DNA of 9,509 bases from Quadrisphaera sp. (GTDB lineage: Bacteria; Actinomycetota; Actinomycetes; Actinomycetales; Quadrisphaeraceae). The notes beneath the pieces were generated by a model. It worked only from the letters and a program-made list of their open reading frames with translations. It was not told the origin of the DNA and made no database searches. Numbering within the stretch: the first letter of the stretch is position 1; each line of letters opens with the position of its first letter. The position numbers and the translations under genes are program-made. The stretch is taken from contig JARIBR010000020.1 of the NCBI GenBank assembly GCA_029258695.1, positions 1 to 9,509 of the forward strand, read 5' to 3'. Positions 1 through 6,266 of this stretch are shown one piece after another.

Positions 1-1610
1 TCCTGGATCCACGCGCGCTGCTCGGGGTCCTGGATGTGCATGTACTCGATGCCGGTGGTGCGGCAGTAGGAGTCGCGCAGGACGCCCAGCACCTCGCGCA
101 GGAGCATCCGCGGCCGCCCGCCGAACCCGCCGGTGGGGTACTCGCGGTCGAGGTCCCACAGCGTGAGCCCGTGGGTGAGCACGTCGAGGTCGGGGTGGCG
201 GCGCTGGCGGTACTCGAGGGGGTCGGTGTCGGCCATGAGGTGCCCACGCACGCGGTAGGAGTGGATCAGCTCCATGACGCGGGCCGTCTTGCCGACCTCG
301 TCGTCGTGGGTGGCGGCGATGTCGGCGCTCCAGCGCACCGGCTCGTAGGGGATGCGCAGCGAGGCGAAGACGCGGTCGTAGAAGTCGTCGCCGCCGAGCA
401 GCTTGGAGTGGACGACCCGCAGGAACTCCCCGGACTGGGCGCCCTGGATGATGCGGTGGTCGTAGGTCGACGTCAGCGTCATGACCTTGGAGATGGCGAG
501 CCGGGCCAGGGTCTCCGGGGAGGCGCCCTGGTACTCGGCCGGGTACTCCATGGCGCCGACGCCGACGATGGTCCCCTGGCCGGCGACCAGGCGCGGCACG
601 GAGTGGACCGTGCCGATGGTCCCGGGGTTGGTCAGCGAGATGGTGGTCCCAGCGAAGTCGGCGACCGCCAGCGATCCGCCGCGAGCGCGCTTGACGAGCT
701 CTTCGTAGGCGCCCCAGAACGTCGCGAAGTCCATGGCCTCGGCGTTCTTCACCGAGGGGACCAGCAGCTGGCGGCCCCCGCCCTTGGCGGGCAGGTCGAT
801 GGCCAGCCCGAAGTTCACGTGGGCGGGCTTGTGCAGCCCCGGCTTCCCGTCGACCTCGGCGTAGGCCCAGTTCATCTCCGGCATCACGGCGAGGGCCTCG
901 ACCACGGCGAACCCGATGAGGTGGGTGAAGGAGACCTTGCCGCCCCGGGCCCGCTTGAGGTGGTTGTTGATGACGATGCGGTTGTCCACGAGGAGCTTGG
1001 CGGGCACGGCGCGCACGCTGGTCGCCGTGGGCACGGTGAGCGAGGCCTCCATGTTGGTGACCACCCGGGCCGCCGGGCCGCGCAGGCGTTCCGTCACGTC
1101 CTCGTCGCCGTTCGTGCCCGGCGCCGCGGGCGAGGTCGTCGCCGGTGCCACGTGGGCGTCCTGGGCGCTCTGGGGGGAGCTGCTCGGTGCCTCCGCGTGG
1201 GCCTCCGGGGGGGAGTCGCTCACGGTCGCCTCCGGACGGGGTCTGGTCTGGGCGGGGGTGGCGGTGGTGTCGTCACCCGGGGACGACGGCGAGGTCGTGG
1301 CCTCGGGCTCCTGGGCTGCATCCTGCTGGGCTGCACCCTGCTGCCGCTCGGGCTGCTGCGCCGCTGGCTGCTGCGCAGCTGGGACGCCTTCCGGGGCGCG
1401 CGCGTCCTGCCCCGGACCGGCATCCGGGTCGGTGCGGCGGGCCGGGGGTGAGTACGACGAGAAGTACTCCCACCAGGCGGGGTCCACGGAGCTCTGGTCG
1501 GCCAGGTACTTCTCGTACAGGTCATCGACGAGCCACTCGTTGGCACCGAAGGCCGCTGCCGGGTCCTCACCCGGTCCGCTCGTCGAGCTGGTGGTGGGAG
1601 ACTGCGTCAC
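1..1610 (-). CDS. kgd: Multifunctional 2-oxoglutarate decarboxylase/dehydrogenase Kgd (SucA), N-terminal part, 3' end outside window
   Basis: The gene runs leftward from GTG at 1610 and leaves the window after residue Q536. Family knowledge: actinobacterial Kgd proteins are about 1,200 residues and fuse an E2-like acyltransferase domain to a ThDP-dependent E1 domain, handling 2-oxoglutarate in the cytoplasmic TCA cycle. Seen here: the N-terminal anchor [16 protein letters not shown] (residues 21-36) with WWEYFSSY near 46-53; a Gln/Ala/Pro-rich linker (about 55-160); the acyltransferase-like domain (about 165-395) with [18 protein letters not shown] and the catalytic [10 protein letters not shown], His385; then the start of E1 with [13 protein letters not shown] at 446-458. 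The ThDP-binding part is outside. AAAGCAGG lies about 11 bases before GTG, a loose ribosome site; the frame stays open upstream without a better start. The linker looks longer than I remember for mycobacterial Kgd. It is divergent from the M15 peptidase gene. Confidence 0.96.
   Translation of the reverse strand, partial: MTQSPTTSSTSGPGEDPAAAFGANEWLVDDLYEKYLADQSSVDPAWWEYFSSYSPPARRTDPDAGPGQDARAPEGVPAAQQPAAQQPERQQGAAQQDAAQEPEATTSPSSPGDDTTATPAQTRPRPEATVSDSPPEAHAEAPSSSPQSAQDAHVAPATTSPAAPGTNGDEDVTERLRGPAARVVTNMEASLTVPTATSVRAVPAKLLVDNRIVINNHLKRARGGKVSFTHLIGFAVVEALAVMPEMNWAYAEVDGKPGLHKPAHVNFGLAIDLPAKGGGRQLLVPSVKNAEAMDFATFWGAYEELVKRARGGSLAVADFAGTTISLTNPGTIGTVHSVPRLVAGQGTIVGVGAMEYPAEYQGASPETLARLAISKVMTLTSTYDHRIIQGAQSGEFLRVVHSKLLGGDDFYDRVFASLRIPYEPVRWSADIAATHDDEVGKTARVMELIHSYRVRGHLMADTDPLEYRQRRHPDLDVLTHGLTLWDLDREYPTGGFGGRPRMLLREVLGVLRDSYCRTTGIEYMHIQDPEQRAWIQ
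1311..1380 (-). repeat. 15-bp tandem duplications in the Kgd linker
   Basis: Two neighbouring pairs of 15-bp direct repeats lie inside kgd. Positions 1311-1325 and 1326-1340 differ at one base, as do 1351-1365 and 1366-1380. On the coding strand they give pentapeptide repeats of the PAAQQ and QQ(G/D)AA type in the flexible linker between the N-terminal anchor and the acyltransferase domain. Because the unit is five codons, duplication keeps the frame. Confidence 0.8.
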
Positions 1611-1696
1611 GGCGGCGATCGCCTGCTTTCGCGATGGGTGAGTATCGGCTGACAGGCCATCACGCCCGGCACCGATCCGATGGGCTCTGGGGCGCC

Positions 1697-1702
1697 ACTC
1701 TA
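1697..1702 (-). promoter_or_regulatory. Possible -10 element for kgd
   Basis: On the minus strand this reads TAGAGT, a good match to the actinobacterial housekeeping -10 consensus TAnnnT. It would place transcription start near 1690, giving a leader of about 80 bases before the kgd GTG at 1610. I find no clear TTGACA-like -35 at the expected distance, so the call rests on the hexamer and its position. Confidence 0.35.
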
Positions 1703-1755
1703 CCCAGATCGACGTCGACGGTGTGCGCGAGGAGGGTCGCGGCTGGTGACTCAGC

Positions 1756-1783
1756 GCGACGATTGATAACGACACGGTGACGA
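1756..1783. promoter_or_regulatory. Three helically phased ACGA repeats, possible operator
   Basis: Three heptamers ending in ACGA occur at 1756-1762 (GCGACGA), 1766-1772 (ATAACGA) and 1777-1783 (GTGACGA). Their spacing is 10 and 11 bp, so all lie on the same helix face. They sit in the divergent region between kgd and the M15 peptidase gene, about 150 bp upstream of the latter's start. Tandem direct repeats of this kind suit OmpR/PhoB-family regulators. MtrA, which controls many actinobacterial wall-hydrolase genes, is one candidate, but that is only inference. Confidence 0.35.
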
Positions 1784-1928
1784 AACCCCCGCGAGGAGCG
1801 TCACCACGTGCCTATCCTCGACAGCGTCCCGCAGCGCTCCCGCACCTCGGCCCCGGCACGCCGCCCCTGCAGCGGCGCCGGTCGTGCGACGGGCAGGGCT
1901 GCACGTCCCTGCTCCGGAGGTCTTCCCC

Positions 1929-3785
1929 ATGCCCTCGCACCTCGCTCCTCCCACCACCGCCCCGTCCTCGGGCGGGAAGGGCGGTGGCGCCACGCGGGGC
2001 AACGACCCGGAGCTGCCCACGCGCCGAGCGCTGCGCCGTCACCAGGGGGGGACCGGGCTCGCCCCCCGGTGGCCGGTGGTCCCCCCGGTCGCCGTGGTCC
2101 TGCCGGACGCGGCGGTGCTCCTGGCAGCCGACGAGGAGCTGGCCGGCGCCGACGTGGTCTCGCCCCGGAGCGGACGTCGGCGCGCGCACCGGGCGCCTGC
2201 GGACCTCGGCTCCCCCGCAGCCGGGCCCGACGCAGCCCCGCGGACCTCCGGCGCCCCGTCCTCCACGGGCGCTCCGGTCCCCGCGGCCGCCGCTGTTCCC
2301 ACGACTCGCCCGGTCACGACCCCCGCGGCCATGGTCGCCCCGCCGGCGACCCCGTCCTGCGGCCCCCCGGCGCCGACCACGCGGCGCGAGGCGCGGGCGC
2401 TCGCCGGCACGCTCGCAGCCCCCTCGTCCTGGGACCGCGCGCCGGGTGGGCCGACAGCCCCCAGCGGCTGGCGCGCGCCCGGTGGGGACCTCTCGCACGG
2501 CGCGGACCCGTCACCGGCCCAGGAGCGCTCCGTGGGCGGGGTGGCCACCGCGCTCGCCGAGCGGGAGCCCGAGATGTCCGTGCCGCTCCACTTCACGGCC
2601 GAGCTGGAGCTCAACGGTCTGCTCCACCGCCCCGAGGTGCAGGAGAGCGCACCGCCGGGGACGGCGGGGTCGTCGGGCGAGCCCCTCGACGAGCCCACCG
2701 TGATCGAGCTGCCGGACACCCCGGTGGTCGGGCTCAGCCGGGTAGCCCTCCCGGTGACGCAGGACAGCGCGGCGCCGGCCGCACCGGCACTGCCGAGCCG
2801 GCGCGCCCGCCGCGAGGTCGAGATGCTCGAGCAGGCCCTGGCGCTGCCCGCCGCCGGAGCCGACGACGAGCGCGACGACCACCTGCGGGCCGTCGCCTTC
2901 TCCCCGGCGAGCAGCGCCGACGACGCGGCGCACCCCCGCTCCGGCGGGCGGTCCGCCTTCGGTCTCCCGCAGGCGGGGATGGTGGGGGTGCTCGGGCTCG
3001 CAGCCCTCGTCGGCCCGACGGTCGGCCAGGTGGCGCACGCCGGCACCTCGCCGACGACGACCACCGTGCCGGCGTCGAGCACCACGGCGCCCACGCCCAT
3101 CAGCGCGGTCGCGGACCTCCCCGTCCCGCCCTCCGCCGGGTCCCCGGCCGTGGTCACCCCCGGCGTCGACGCGGACGGGGCGCCGGATGCCGAGACGCTC
3201 CTCGCCAAGCGGGAGGCGGCCGAGCAGGCGAGCCGCGCCATCGGCGAGCGGGCCCTGGCGGCCGAGGCGGAGGCGGAGGAGGCCGCCGAGCGGGAGGCGC
3301 TGGTGGCGACGCTGGTCCCGGAGTGCTCCGGCGAGGTCTCGCCGGCCGCGATGACCAACGGCAACGGGCTCCTCGACGCGGCCGACCTGTGCGAGCTCTG
3401 GGACGGCTCCCACCAGCTGCGGCCCGACGCCGCCCTCGACCTCGCCCGGCTCGACCTCGCCTTCCGCGAGACCTTCGGTGAGGACATCACCATCTCCGAC
3501 GCCTACCGCACCTACGGGTCCCAGGTGGCGGTCCGCGCGGAGAAGCCCGCGCTGGCGGCCAGGCCGGGCACCAGCCTCCACGGCTGGGGGATCGCCGTCG
3601 ACCTCGGGGGCGGGATCTCCGACGGCGGTGAGCGGTACCGCTGGCTGATGGAGCACGCGGGGGAGTACGGCTGGGAGAACCCGGCGTGGGCGCGCCCGGG
3701 GGGCGGCGGTCCCCACGAGCCGTGGCACTGGGAGTACGCCGCCGGCCGCGGCGGCCCGTCGACCACCACGGACGCGCGCTCCTGA
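1929..3785 (+). CDS. Membrane-anchored M15 (VanY-type) D,D-carboxypeptidase-like protein with long N-terminal region
   Basis: Predicted to cleave peptidoglycan stem peptides outside the membrane. The start at 1929 has GGAGG eight bases upstream; the longer ORF start at 1884 has nothing comparable. The product is 618 residues. Residues 1-340 are Pro/Ala/Thr-rich and disordered-looking, with three basic (T/S)RRxxR motifs (31-36, 151-155, 290-295). One hydrophobic helix spans about 345-370, followed by a Thr/Pro linker (373-415), a Glu/Ala-rich coiled-coil-like helix (420-460) and the M15 domain (about 466-604). Metal-site residues are visible: SLHGWGIAVD (His551, Asp558), and EPWHWEY with catalytic Glu597 and His600; SDAYRTYGSQ is also typical. 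Cys466 and Cys488 could form a disulfide. VanY-type proteins usually lack so large a region before the membrane helix. D,D- versus L,D-specificity cannot be read from the sequence. Confidence 0.9.
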   Translation: MPSHLAPPTTAPSSGGKGGGATRGNDPELPTRRALRRHQGGTGLAPRWPVVPPVAVVLPDAAVLLAADEELAGADVVSPRSGRRRAHRAPADLGSPAAGPDAAPRTSGAPSSTGAPVPAAAAVPTTRPVTTPAAMVAPPATPSCGPPAPTTRREARALAGTLAAPSSWDRAPGGPTAPSGWRAPGGDLSHGADPSPAQERSVGGVATALAEREPEMSVPLHFTAELELNGLLHRPEVQESAPPGTAGSSGEPLDEPTVIELPDTPVVGLSRVALPVTQDSAAPAAPALPSRRARREVEMLEQALALPAAGADDERDDHLRAVAFSPASSADDAAHPRSGGRSAFGLPQAGMVGVLGLAALVGPTVGQVAHAGTSPTTTTVPASSTTAPTPISAVADLPVPPSAGSPAVVTPGVDADGAPDAETLLAKREAAEQASRAIGERALAAEAEAEEAAEREALVATLVPECSGEVSPAAMTNGNGLLDAADLCELWDGSHQLRPDAALDLARLDLAFRETFGEDITISDAYRTYGSQVAVRAEKPALAARPGTSLHGWGIAVDLGGGISDGGERYRWLMEHAGEYGWENPAWARPGGGGPHEPWHWEYAAGRGGPSTTTDARS

Positions 3786-3836
3786 CCTCGACCGGGGGAG
3801 TCATCGGCAGCCGGGCGACCCTCGGCGGCGTCGCGT

Positions 3837-3853
3837 CCACCCCGGTGGGGTGG
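3837..3853 (+). terminator. Hairpin downstream of the M15 peptidase gene
   Basis: CCACCCC and GGGGTGG form a perfect 7-bp stem around a GGT loop, about 50 bases after the peptidase stop and before the tRNA. No U-tract follows, so it could be a U-less actinobacterial terminator or just GC-rich chance pairing. Confidence 0.4.
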
Positions 3854-3862
3854 TGGCGCGCT

Positions 3863-3870
3863 GATAGTGT
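3863..3870 (+). promoter_or_regulatory. Possible -10 region for tRNA-Arg
   Basis: GATAGTGT contains the TAnnnT match TAGTGT, 22 bases before the mature tRNA 5' end. It stands out as an AT-rich spot in very GC-rich DNA. No convincing -35 is visible. Confidence 0.35.
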
Positions 3871-3892
3871 GCTCCCGGGCCGCCAGCGGCAG

Positions 3893-3964
3893 GCCCCCGT
3901 AGCTCAGGGGATAGAGCGGCGCCCTCCGGAGGCGTAGGCGCAGGTTCGAATCCTGCCGGGGGCA
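3893..3964 (+). tRNA. tRNA-Arg (anticodon CCG)
   Basis: The full cloverleaf can be folded by eye. The acceptor stem GCCCCCG (3893-3899) pairs with CGGGGGC (3957-3963), with discriminator A at 3964. The D stem is GCTC/GAGC around an AGGGGATA loop. The anticodon stem GCGCC/GGCGT (closed by a G-U pair) holds the loop CTCCGGA, anticodon CCG at 3926-3928. The variable loop has four bases. The T arm is GCAGG-TTCGAAT-CCTGC. The CCA end is not encoded (CCC follows). It reads CGG, a common arginine codon in such genomes. Its cognate synthetase gene argS starts about 610 bases downstream on the same strand. Confidence 0.97.
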
Positions 3965-3973
3965 CCCCCTCGC

Positions 3974-3979
3974 TACCGT
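3974..3979 (+). promoter_or_regulatory. -10-like element ahead of the upstream ORF and response regulator
   Basis: TACCGT matches TAnnnT and is followed by exactly six bases and then GTG at 3986. This is the geometry expected of a leaderless actinobacterial transcript starting on a GTG codon, and argS shows the same layout. The -35 position would fall inside the tRNA gene and shows no TTGACA-like sequence. Confidence 0.4.
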
Positions 3980-3985
3980 GATGAC

Positions 3986-4063
3986 GTGCCGGGCCGGGCT
4001 GGGCTGGACCGGGCTGGGCTGGGCTGGGCTGGGCTGGGCTGTGTGACGGGTGGGGTGGTGTGA
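3986..4063 (+). CDS. Putative leaderless upstream ORF, 25 codons, overlapping the response-regulator start
   Basis: GTG at 3986 opens a frame of 25 codons ending at TGA 4061-4063. The product would be a Gly/Ala/Leu/Trp-rich peptide (start VPGRAGLD, end GCVTGGVV) encoded mostly by the pentamer tract. The start lies six bases after the TACCGT element, fitting leaderless initiation. The stop overlaps the GTG start of the response regulator (GTGA), the usual arrangement for translational coupling. The peptide itself has no recognisable function and would act, if translated, as a coupling leader. This is inference; low-complexity DNA easily leaves short open frames. Confidence 0.35.
   Translation: MPGRAGLDRAGLGWAGLGCVTGGVV
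3991..4040 (+). repeat. (GGGCT)n pentamer tract
   Basis: Ten 5-bp units in a row: GGGCC, GGGCT, GGGCT, GGACC, then six perfect GGGCT units (4011-4040). It lies between the tRNA and the response regulator. Nine of the units begin with a GGG run, all separated by two bases except at the GGACC unit, so the plus strand could fold into a G-quadruplex. Six perfect short units are prone to slipped-strand copy-number change. Confidence 0.9.
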
Positions 4064-4488
4064 CGAGCGGTGATCAGGGAGCGGCCGTCTCCTCGCCGGC
4101 CCGCCCCGCACGGGTGCTCGTGGTCGACGACACCCCGCAGATCAGGATGCTGCTGCGCGTGAACCTCGCGCTCGAGGGGCACGACGTCGAGGAGGCCGAG
4201 GACGGCAGCTCCTGCCTGGCTCGGCTGCGAGCCACCGACCAGCCGCCGGTGGACGTGCTCGTCATCGACGCGCTCATGGGCCAGATGGACGGGTGGGCGA
4301 CGACCGCAGCCATCCGCGCCGATCCTGCCCTGGTCCCGCTGCCGGTCCTCATGGTCACCGCCTCCGTCCAGGCCCACCACCGGGCCCGCGCCGAGGCCGT
4401 GGGGGTCGACGTGTTCGTCCACAAGCCTTTCGAGCCCGCCGAGGTCGTCGAGGCGATCGAGCGGCTCGCCGCGCACGGCCGCCCGTGA
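4060..4488 (+). CDS. Single-domain (CheY-like) response regulator
   Basis: A 142-residue cytoplasmic receiver domain with no output domain. Seen: acidic pair Asp23-Asp24 in VLVVDD, phospho-acceptor Asp70 in LVIDALMGQMDG, Thr100 in MVTAS, and Lys122 in HKPFEP, the complete receiver active site. About 17 residues precede the first strand. The frame is open upstream only to a TGA at 3982-3984 and offers no earlier ATG or GTG than 4060. The G-rich GGGTGGGG before it is at best a weak ribosome site, which fits dependence on coupling with the upstream ORF. No sensor kinase lies nearby, so its partner is unknown; by family it could relay phosphate, control motility or bind a partner protein. The following gap to argS is 86 bases. 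Confidence 0.93.
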   Translation: MTSGDQGAAVSSPARPARVLVVDDTPQIRMLLRVNLALEGHDVEEAEDGSSCLARLRATDQPPVDVLVIDALMGQMDGWATTAAIRADPALVPLPVLMVTASVQAHHRARAEAVGVDVFVHKPFEPAEVVEAIERLAAHGRP

Positions 4489-4518
4489 CCCGCTGACCTG
4501 CTGATCCGCCGGGAGGCT

Positions 4519-4538
4519 GTGACCGTCACCGTGACCGT
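4519..4538. repeat. GTGACCGT direct repeat upstream of argS
   Basis: GTGACCGT occurs at 4519-4526 and again at 4531-4538, a 12-bp period. The first copy also forms the palindrome GTGAC-C-GTCAC (4519-4529). The pair ends just upstream of where the -35 of the argS promoter would lie, a position suited to a regulator. No binding protein can be named. Confidence 0.35.
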
Positions 4539-4562
4539 GGCTGGGGCCGCCCGCGCCGTCGA

Positions 4563-4568
4563 TACCCT
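4563..4568 (+). promoter_or_regulatory. -10 element of a probable leaderless argS promoter
   Basis: TACCCT fits TAnnnT and is separated by six bases from the argS GTG at 4575, so transcription would begin at the start codon. The absence of any Shine-Dalgarno sequence in the bases before the GTG supports this. No strong -35 is seen. Confidence 0.5.
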
Positions 4569-4574
4569 GACGGC

Positions 4575-6266
4575 GTGACCCCCACCGCGCTCGCCGACGC
4601 CGTCCACGACGCCCTGCTGGGGGCGGTGCGCGCGGGCGAGCTCCAGATGGAGGAGGCGGCGGTCCCTGCTGCGGTGCGCGTCGAGCGCCCCCGCGACCGC
4701 GCCCACGGCGACTGGGCCACCAACGTCGCCCTCCAGCTGGCCAAGGCCGCCGGGGCACCGCCGCGCCGTGTCGCGGACGTGCTCGCGGCCCGCCTGCGCG
4801 ACGTGGACGGCGTGACGAGCGTGGACGTCGCCGGGCCCGGGTTCCTCAACATCACCGTCGACGCCGCCGCGGCCGGGGAGCTCGCCCGGACCGTGGTGAG
4901 CGCGGGGCGCGCCTACGGGCGCACCGCCGCGCACGCCGGCCTGCACGTCAACCTCGAGTACGTCTCGGCGAACCCCACGGGGCCGATGCACCTCGGCGGC
5001 GCCCGGTGGGCCGCCGTCGGCGACTCCCTGGCGCGGGTGCTCAGCGCCACCGGCGCCGAGGTCACCCGGGAGTACTACTTCAACGACCACGGCGCCCAGA
5101 TCGACCGCTTCGCCCGCTCGCTGCTGGCGGCCGCGCGCGGTGAGGCGGTCCCGGAGGACGGCTACGCCGGGGAGTACATCGCCGAGATCGCCCACGGGGT
5201 GCTCGCCGACGCCGCGGCCGCGGGCGAGGCCGACCCGAGCACGCTGCCGGGCGCCGACGCCCTCGAGGTGTTCCGGGCGCGCGGGACGGAGCGGATGTTC
5301 GCCGAGGTCCGCCAGTCCCTGCACGAGTTCGGCGCCGACTTCGACGTCTATACTCACGAGGGCACCTTCCACGCCTCCGGCGCGGTCGACGCCGCCGTGG
5401 CGCGGCTGAAGGACTCCGGCGCGCTCTTCGAGGCCGACGGCGCGTGGTGGCTGCGCTCGACGGACTTCGGCGACGACAAGGACCGGGTGGTCATCAAGTC
5501 CGACGGGAACCCCGCCTACGTCGCCGGGGACCTCGCGTACTTCCTCGACAAGCGCGCCCGCGGCGCCGACCTCGCGATCTACCTCCTCGGCGCGGACCAC
5601 CACGGGTACGTGGCCCGGCTCAAGGCCGCGGCGGCAGCGTTCGGTGACGACCCAGCCCGGGTGGAGGTGCTCATCGGCCAGCTCGTCAACCTCGTGCGCG
5701 ACGGGGAGCCGGTCCGGATGAGCAAGCGCGCCGGCACGGTCGTCACCCTCGAGGACCTCGTCGACGCGGTGGGCAAGGACGCCGCCCGCTACGCCCTCGT
5801 GCGCTCCTCGATGGACTCCGCCCTCGACGTCGACCTCGACCTGCTGACCCGGCGCACCAACGACAACCCCGTCTACTACGTGCAGTACGCCCACGCCCGG
5901 GCCTCCGGGGTCGCCCGCAACGCTCTCGCCCTCGGGGTCGAGCGGACCCGCGAGGACGGCTCCGACGCCTTCGAGCCCGCGCTGCTCGACCACCCCACCG
6001 AGACCGCGCTGCTCGCGGCGCTGGCCGACCACCCGCGCGTGGTCAGGCAGGCCGCCGAGCTGCGCGAGCCGCACCGCGTCGCCCGCTCCCTCGAGGCGCT
6101 CGCCGGCACCTACCACCGCTGGTACGACGCCCGGCGCGTCACCCCCATGGGTGACGAGGAGGTCACCGACGTCCACCGGACCCGGTTGTGGCTCACCGAG
6201 GCGACCACCACGGTCCTGGCCAGCGGGCTCGAGCTGCTCGGCGTGTCCGCGCCGGAGCGGATGTGA
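4575..6266 (+). CDS. argS: Arginyl-tRNA synthetase
   Basis: Class I synthetase that joins arginine to tRNA-Arg using ATP, in the cytoplasm; 563 residues, normal for bacterial ArgS. Domains seen: the N-terminal tRNA-binding (Add-1) region (about 1-95, ending [10 protein letters not shown]); the catalytic core with [12 protein letters not shown] (residues 131-142; HLGG is the HIGH signature) and [16 protein letters not shown] (167-182); the KMSKS-like loop VRMSKRAGT around Met382-Arg385; and the DALR-type anticodon-binding domain from about 431 ([16 protein letters not shown]) to the end. The start is GTG at 4575: the protein aligns from here and a -10 element lies six bases upstream, suggesting leaderless translation. 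Its stop overlaps the lysA start (GTGA), so the two genes probably share a transcript. A tRNA-Arg gene lies just upstream. Confidence 0.97.
   Translation: MTPTALADAVHDALLGAVRAGELQMEEAAVPAAVRVERPRDRAHGDWATNVALQLAKAAGAPPRRVADVLAARLRDVDGVTSVDVAGPGFLNITVDAAAAGELARTVVSAGRAYGRTAAHAGLHVNLEYVSANPTGPMHLGGARWAAVGDSLARVLSATGAEVTREYYFNDHGAQIDRFARSLLAAARGEAVPEDGYAGEYIAEIAHGVLADAAAAGEADPSTLPGADALEVFRARGTERMFAEVRQSLHEFGADFDVYTHEGTFHASGAVDAAVARLKDSGALFEADGAWWLRSTDFGDDKDRVVIKSDGNPAYVAGDLAYFLDKRARGADLAIYLLGADHHGYVARLKAAAAAFGDDPARVEVLIGQLVNLVRDGEPVRMSKRAGTVVTLEDLVDAVGKDAARYALVRSSMDSALDVDLDLLTRRTNDNPVYYVQYAHARASGVARNALALGVERTREDGSDAFEPALLDHPTETALLAALADHPRVVRQAAELREPHRVARSLEALAGTYHRWYDARRVTPMGDEEVTDVHRTRLWLTEATTTVLASGLELLGVSAPERM

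Larger units (their letters stand above)
1611..1928. other. Divergent intergenic region and structured 5' leader
   Basis: About 320 bp without a supported gene separates the starts of kgd (minus) and the M15 peptidase (plus). It holds the TAGAGT element for kgd, the phased ACGA repeats, and a GC-rich leader toward the peptidase. Two small hairpins are visible in the leader: CGCCGC/GCGGCG (1859-1864 with 1872-1877) and GCAGGG/CCCTGC (1893-1898 with 1907-1912). The second ends just before the GGAGG ribosome site at 1916-1920. I see no conserved riboswitch core; cell-wall hydrolase genes in this phylum sometimes carry a c-di-AMP riboswitch, but I cannot match one here. Confidence 0.6.

Noticed and set aside
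36..1451. Open frame of 471 codons on the plus strand
   Set aside because: Antisense to kgd, whose minus-strand translation matches the Kgd family throughout; the plus-strand product is a Gly/Val/His-rich shadow.
1784..1928. c-di-AMP (ydaO-type) riboswitch in the M15 peptidase leader
   Set aside because: Such riboswitches precede some actinobacterial wall-hydrolase genes and the leader is structured, but I could not find the conserved core. A covariance-model scan would decide.
2039..3493. Open frame of 484 codons on the minus strand, with overlapping ones at 2511-3728 and 1812-2498
   Set aside because: Antisense to the M15 peptidase, which has a good ribosome site, metal-binding motifs and coding-type third-position bias in its own frame.
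3991..4040. CRISPR-like or mobile-element repeat
   Set aside because: The unit is 5 bp, contiguous and without spacers; it is a simple sequence repeat.
3686..4111. Short frames crossing the tRNA on both strands, giving peptides like PVAQGIERRPPEA and RQDSNLRLRL
   Set aside because: These are well-known spurious translations of tRNA sequence; the cloverleaf explains the region.
4074..6176. Open frame of 700 codons on the minus strand
   Set aside because: It is antisense to the response regulator and argS, both of which have complete family motifs. High GC makes stops rare in all frames, and the translation is low-complexity Val/Gly/Asp/Arg with no domain.
6188..6262. Longer start for lysA at 6188
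   Set aside because: It would add 25 residues encoded within argS; the GTG at 6263 has CGGAG just upstream and a GTGA overlap with the argS stop.
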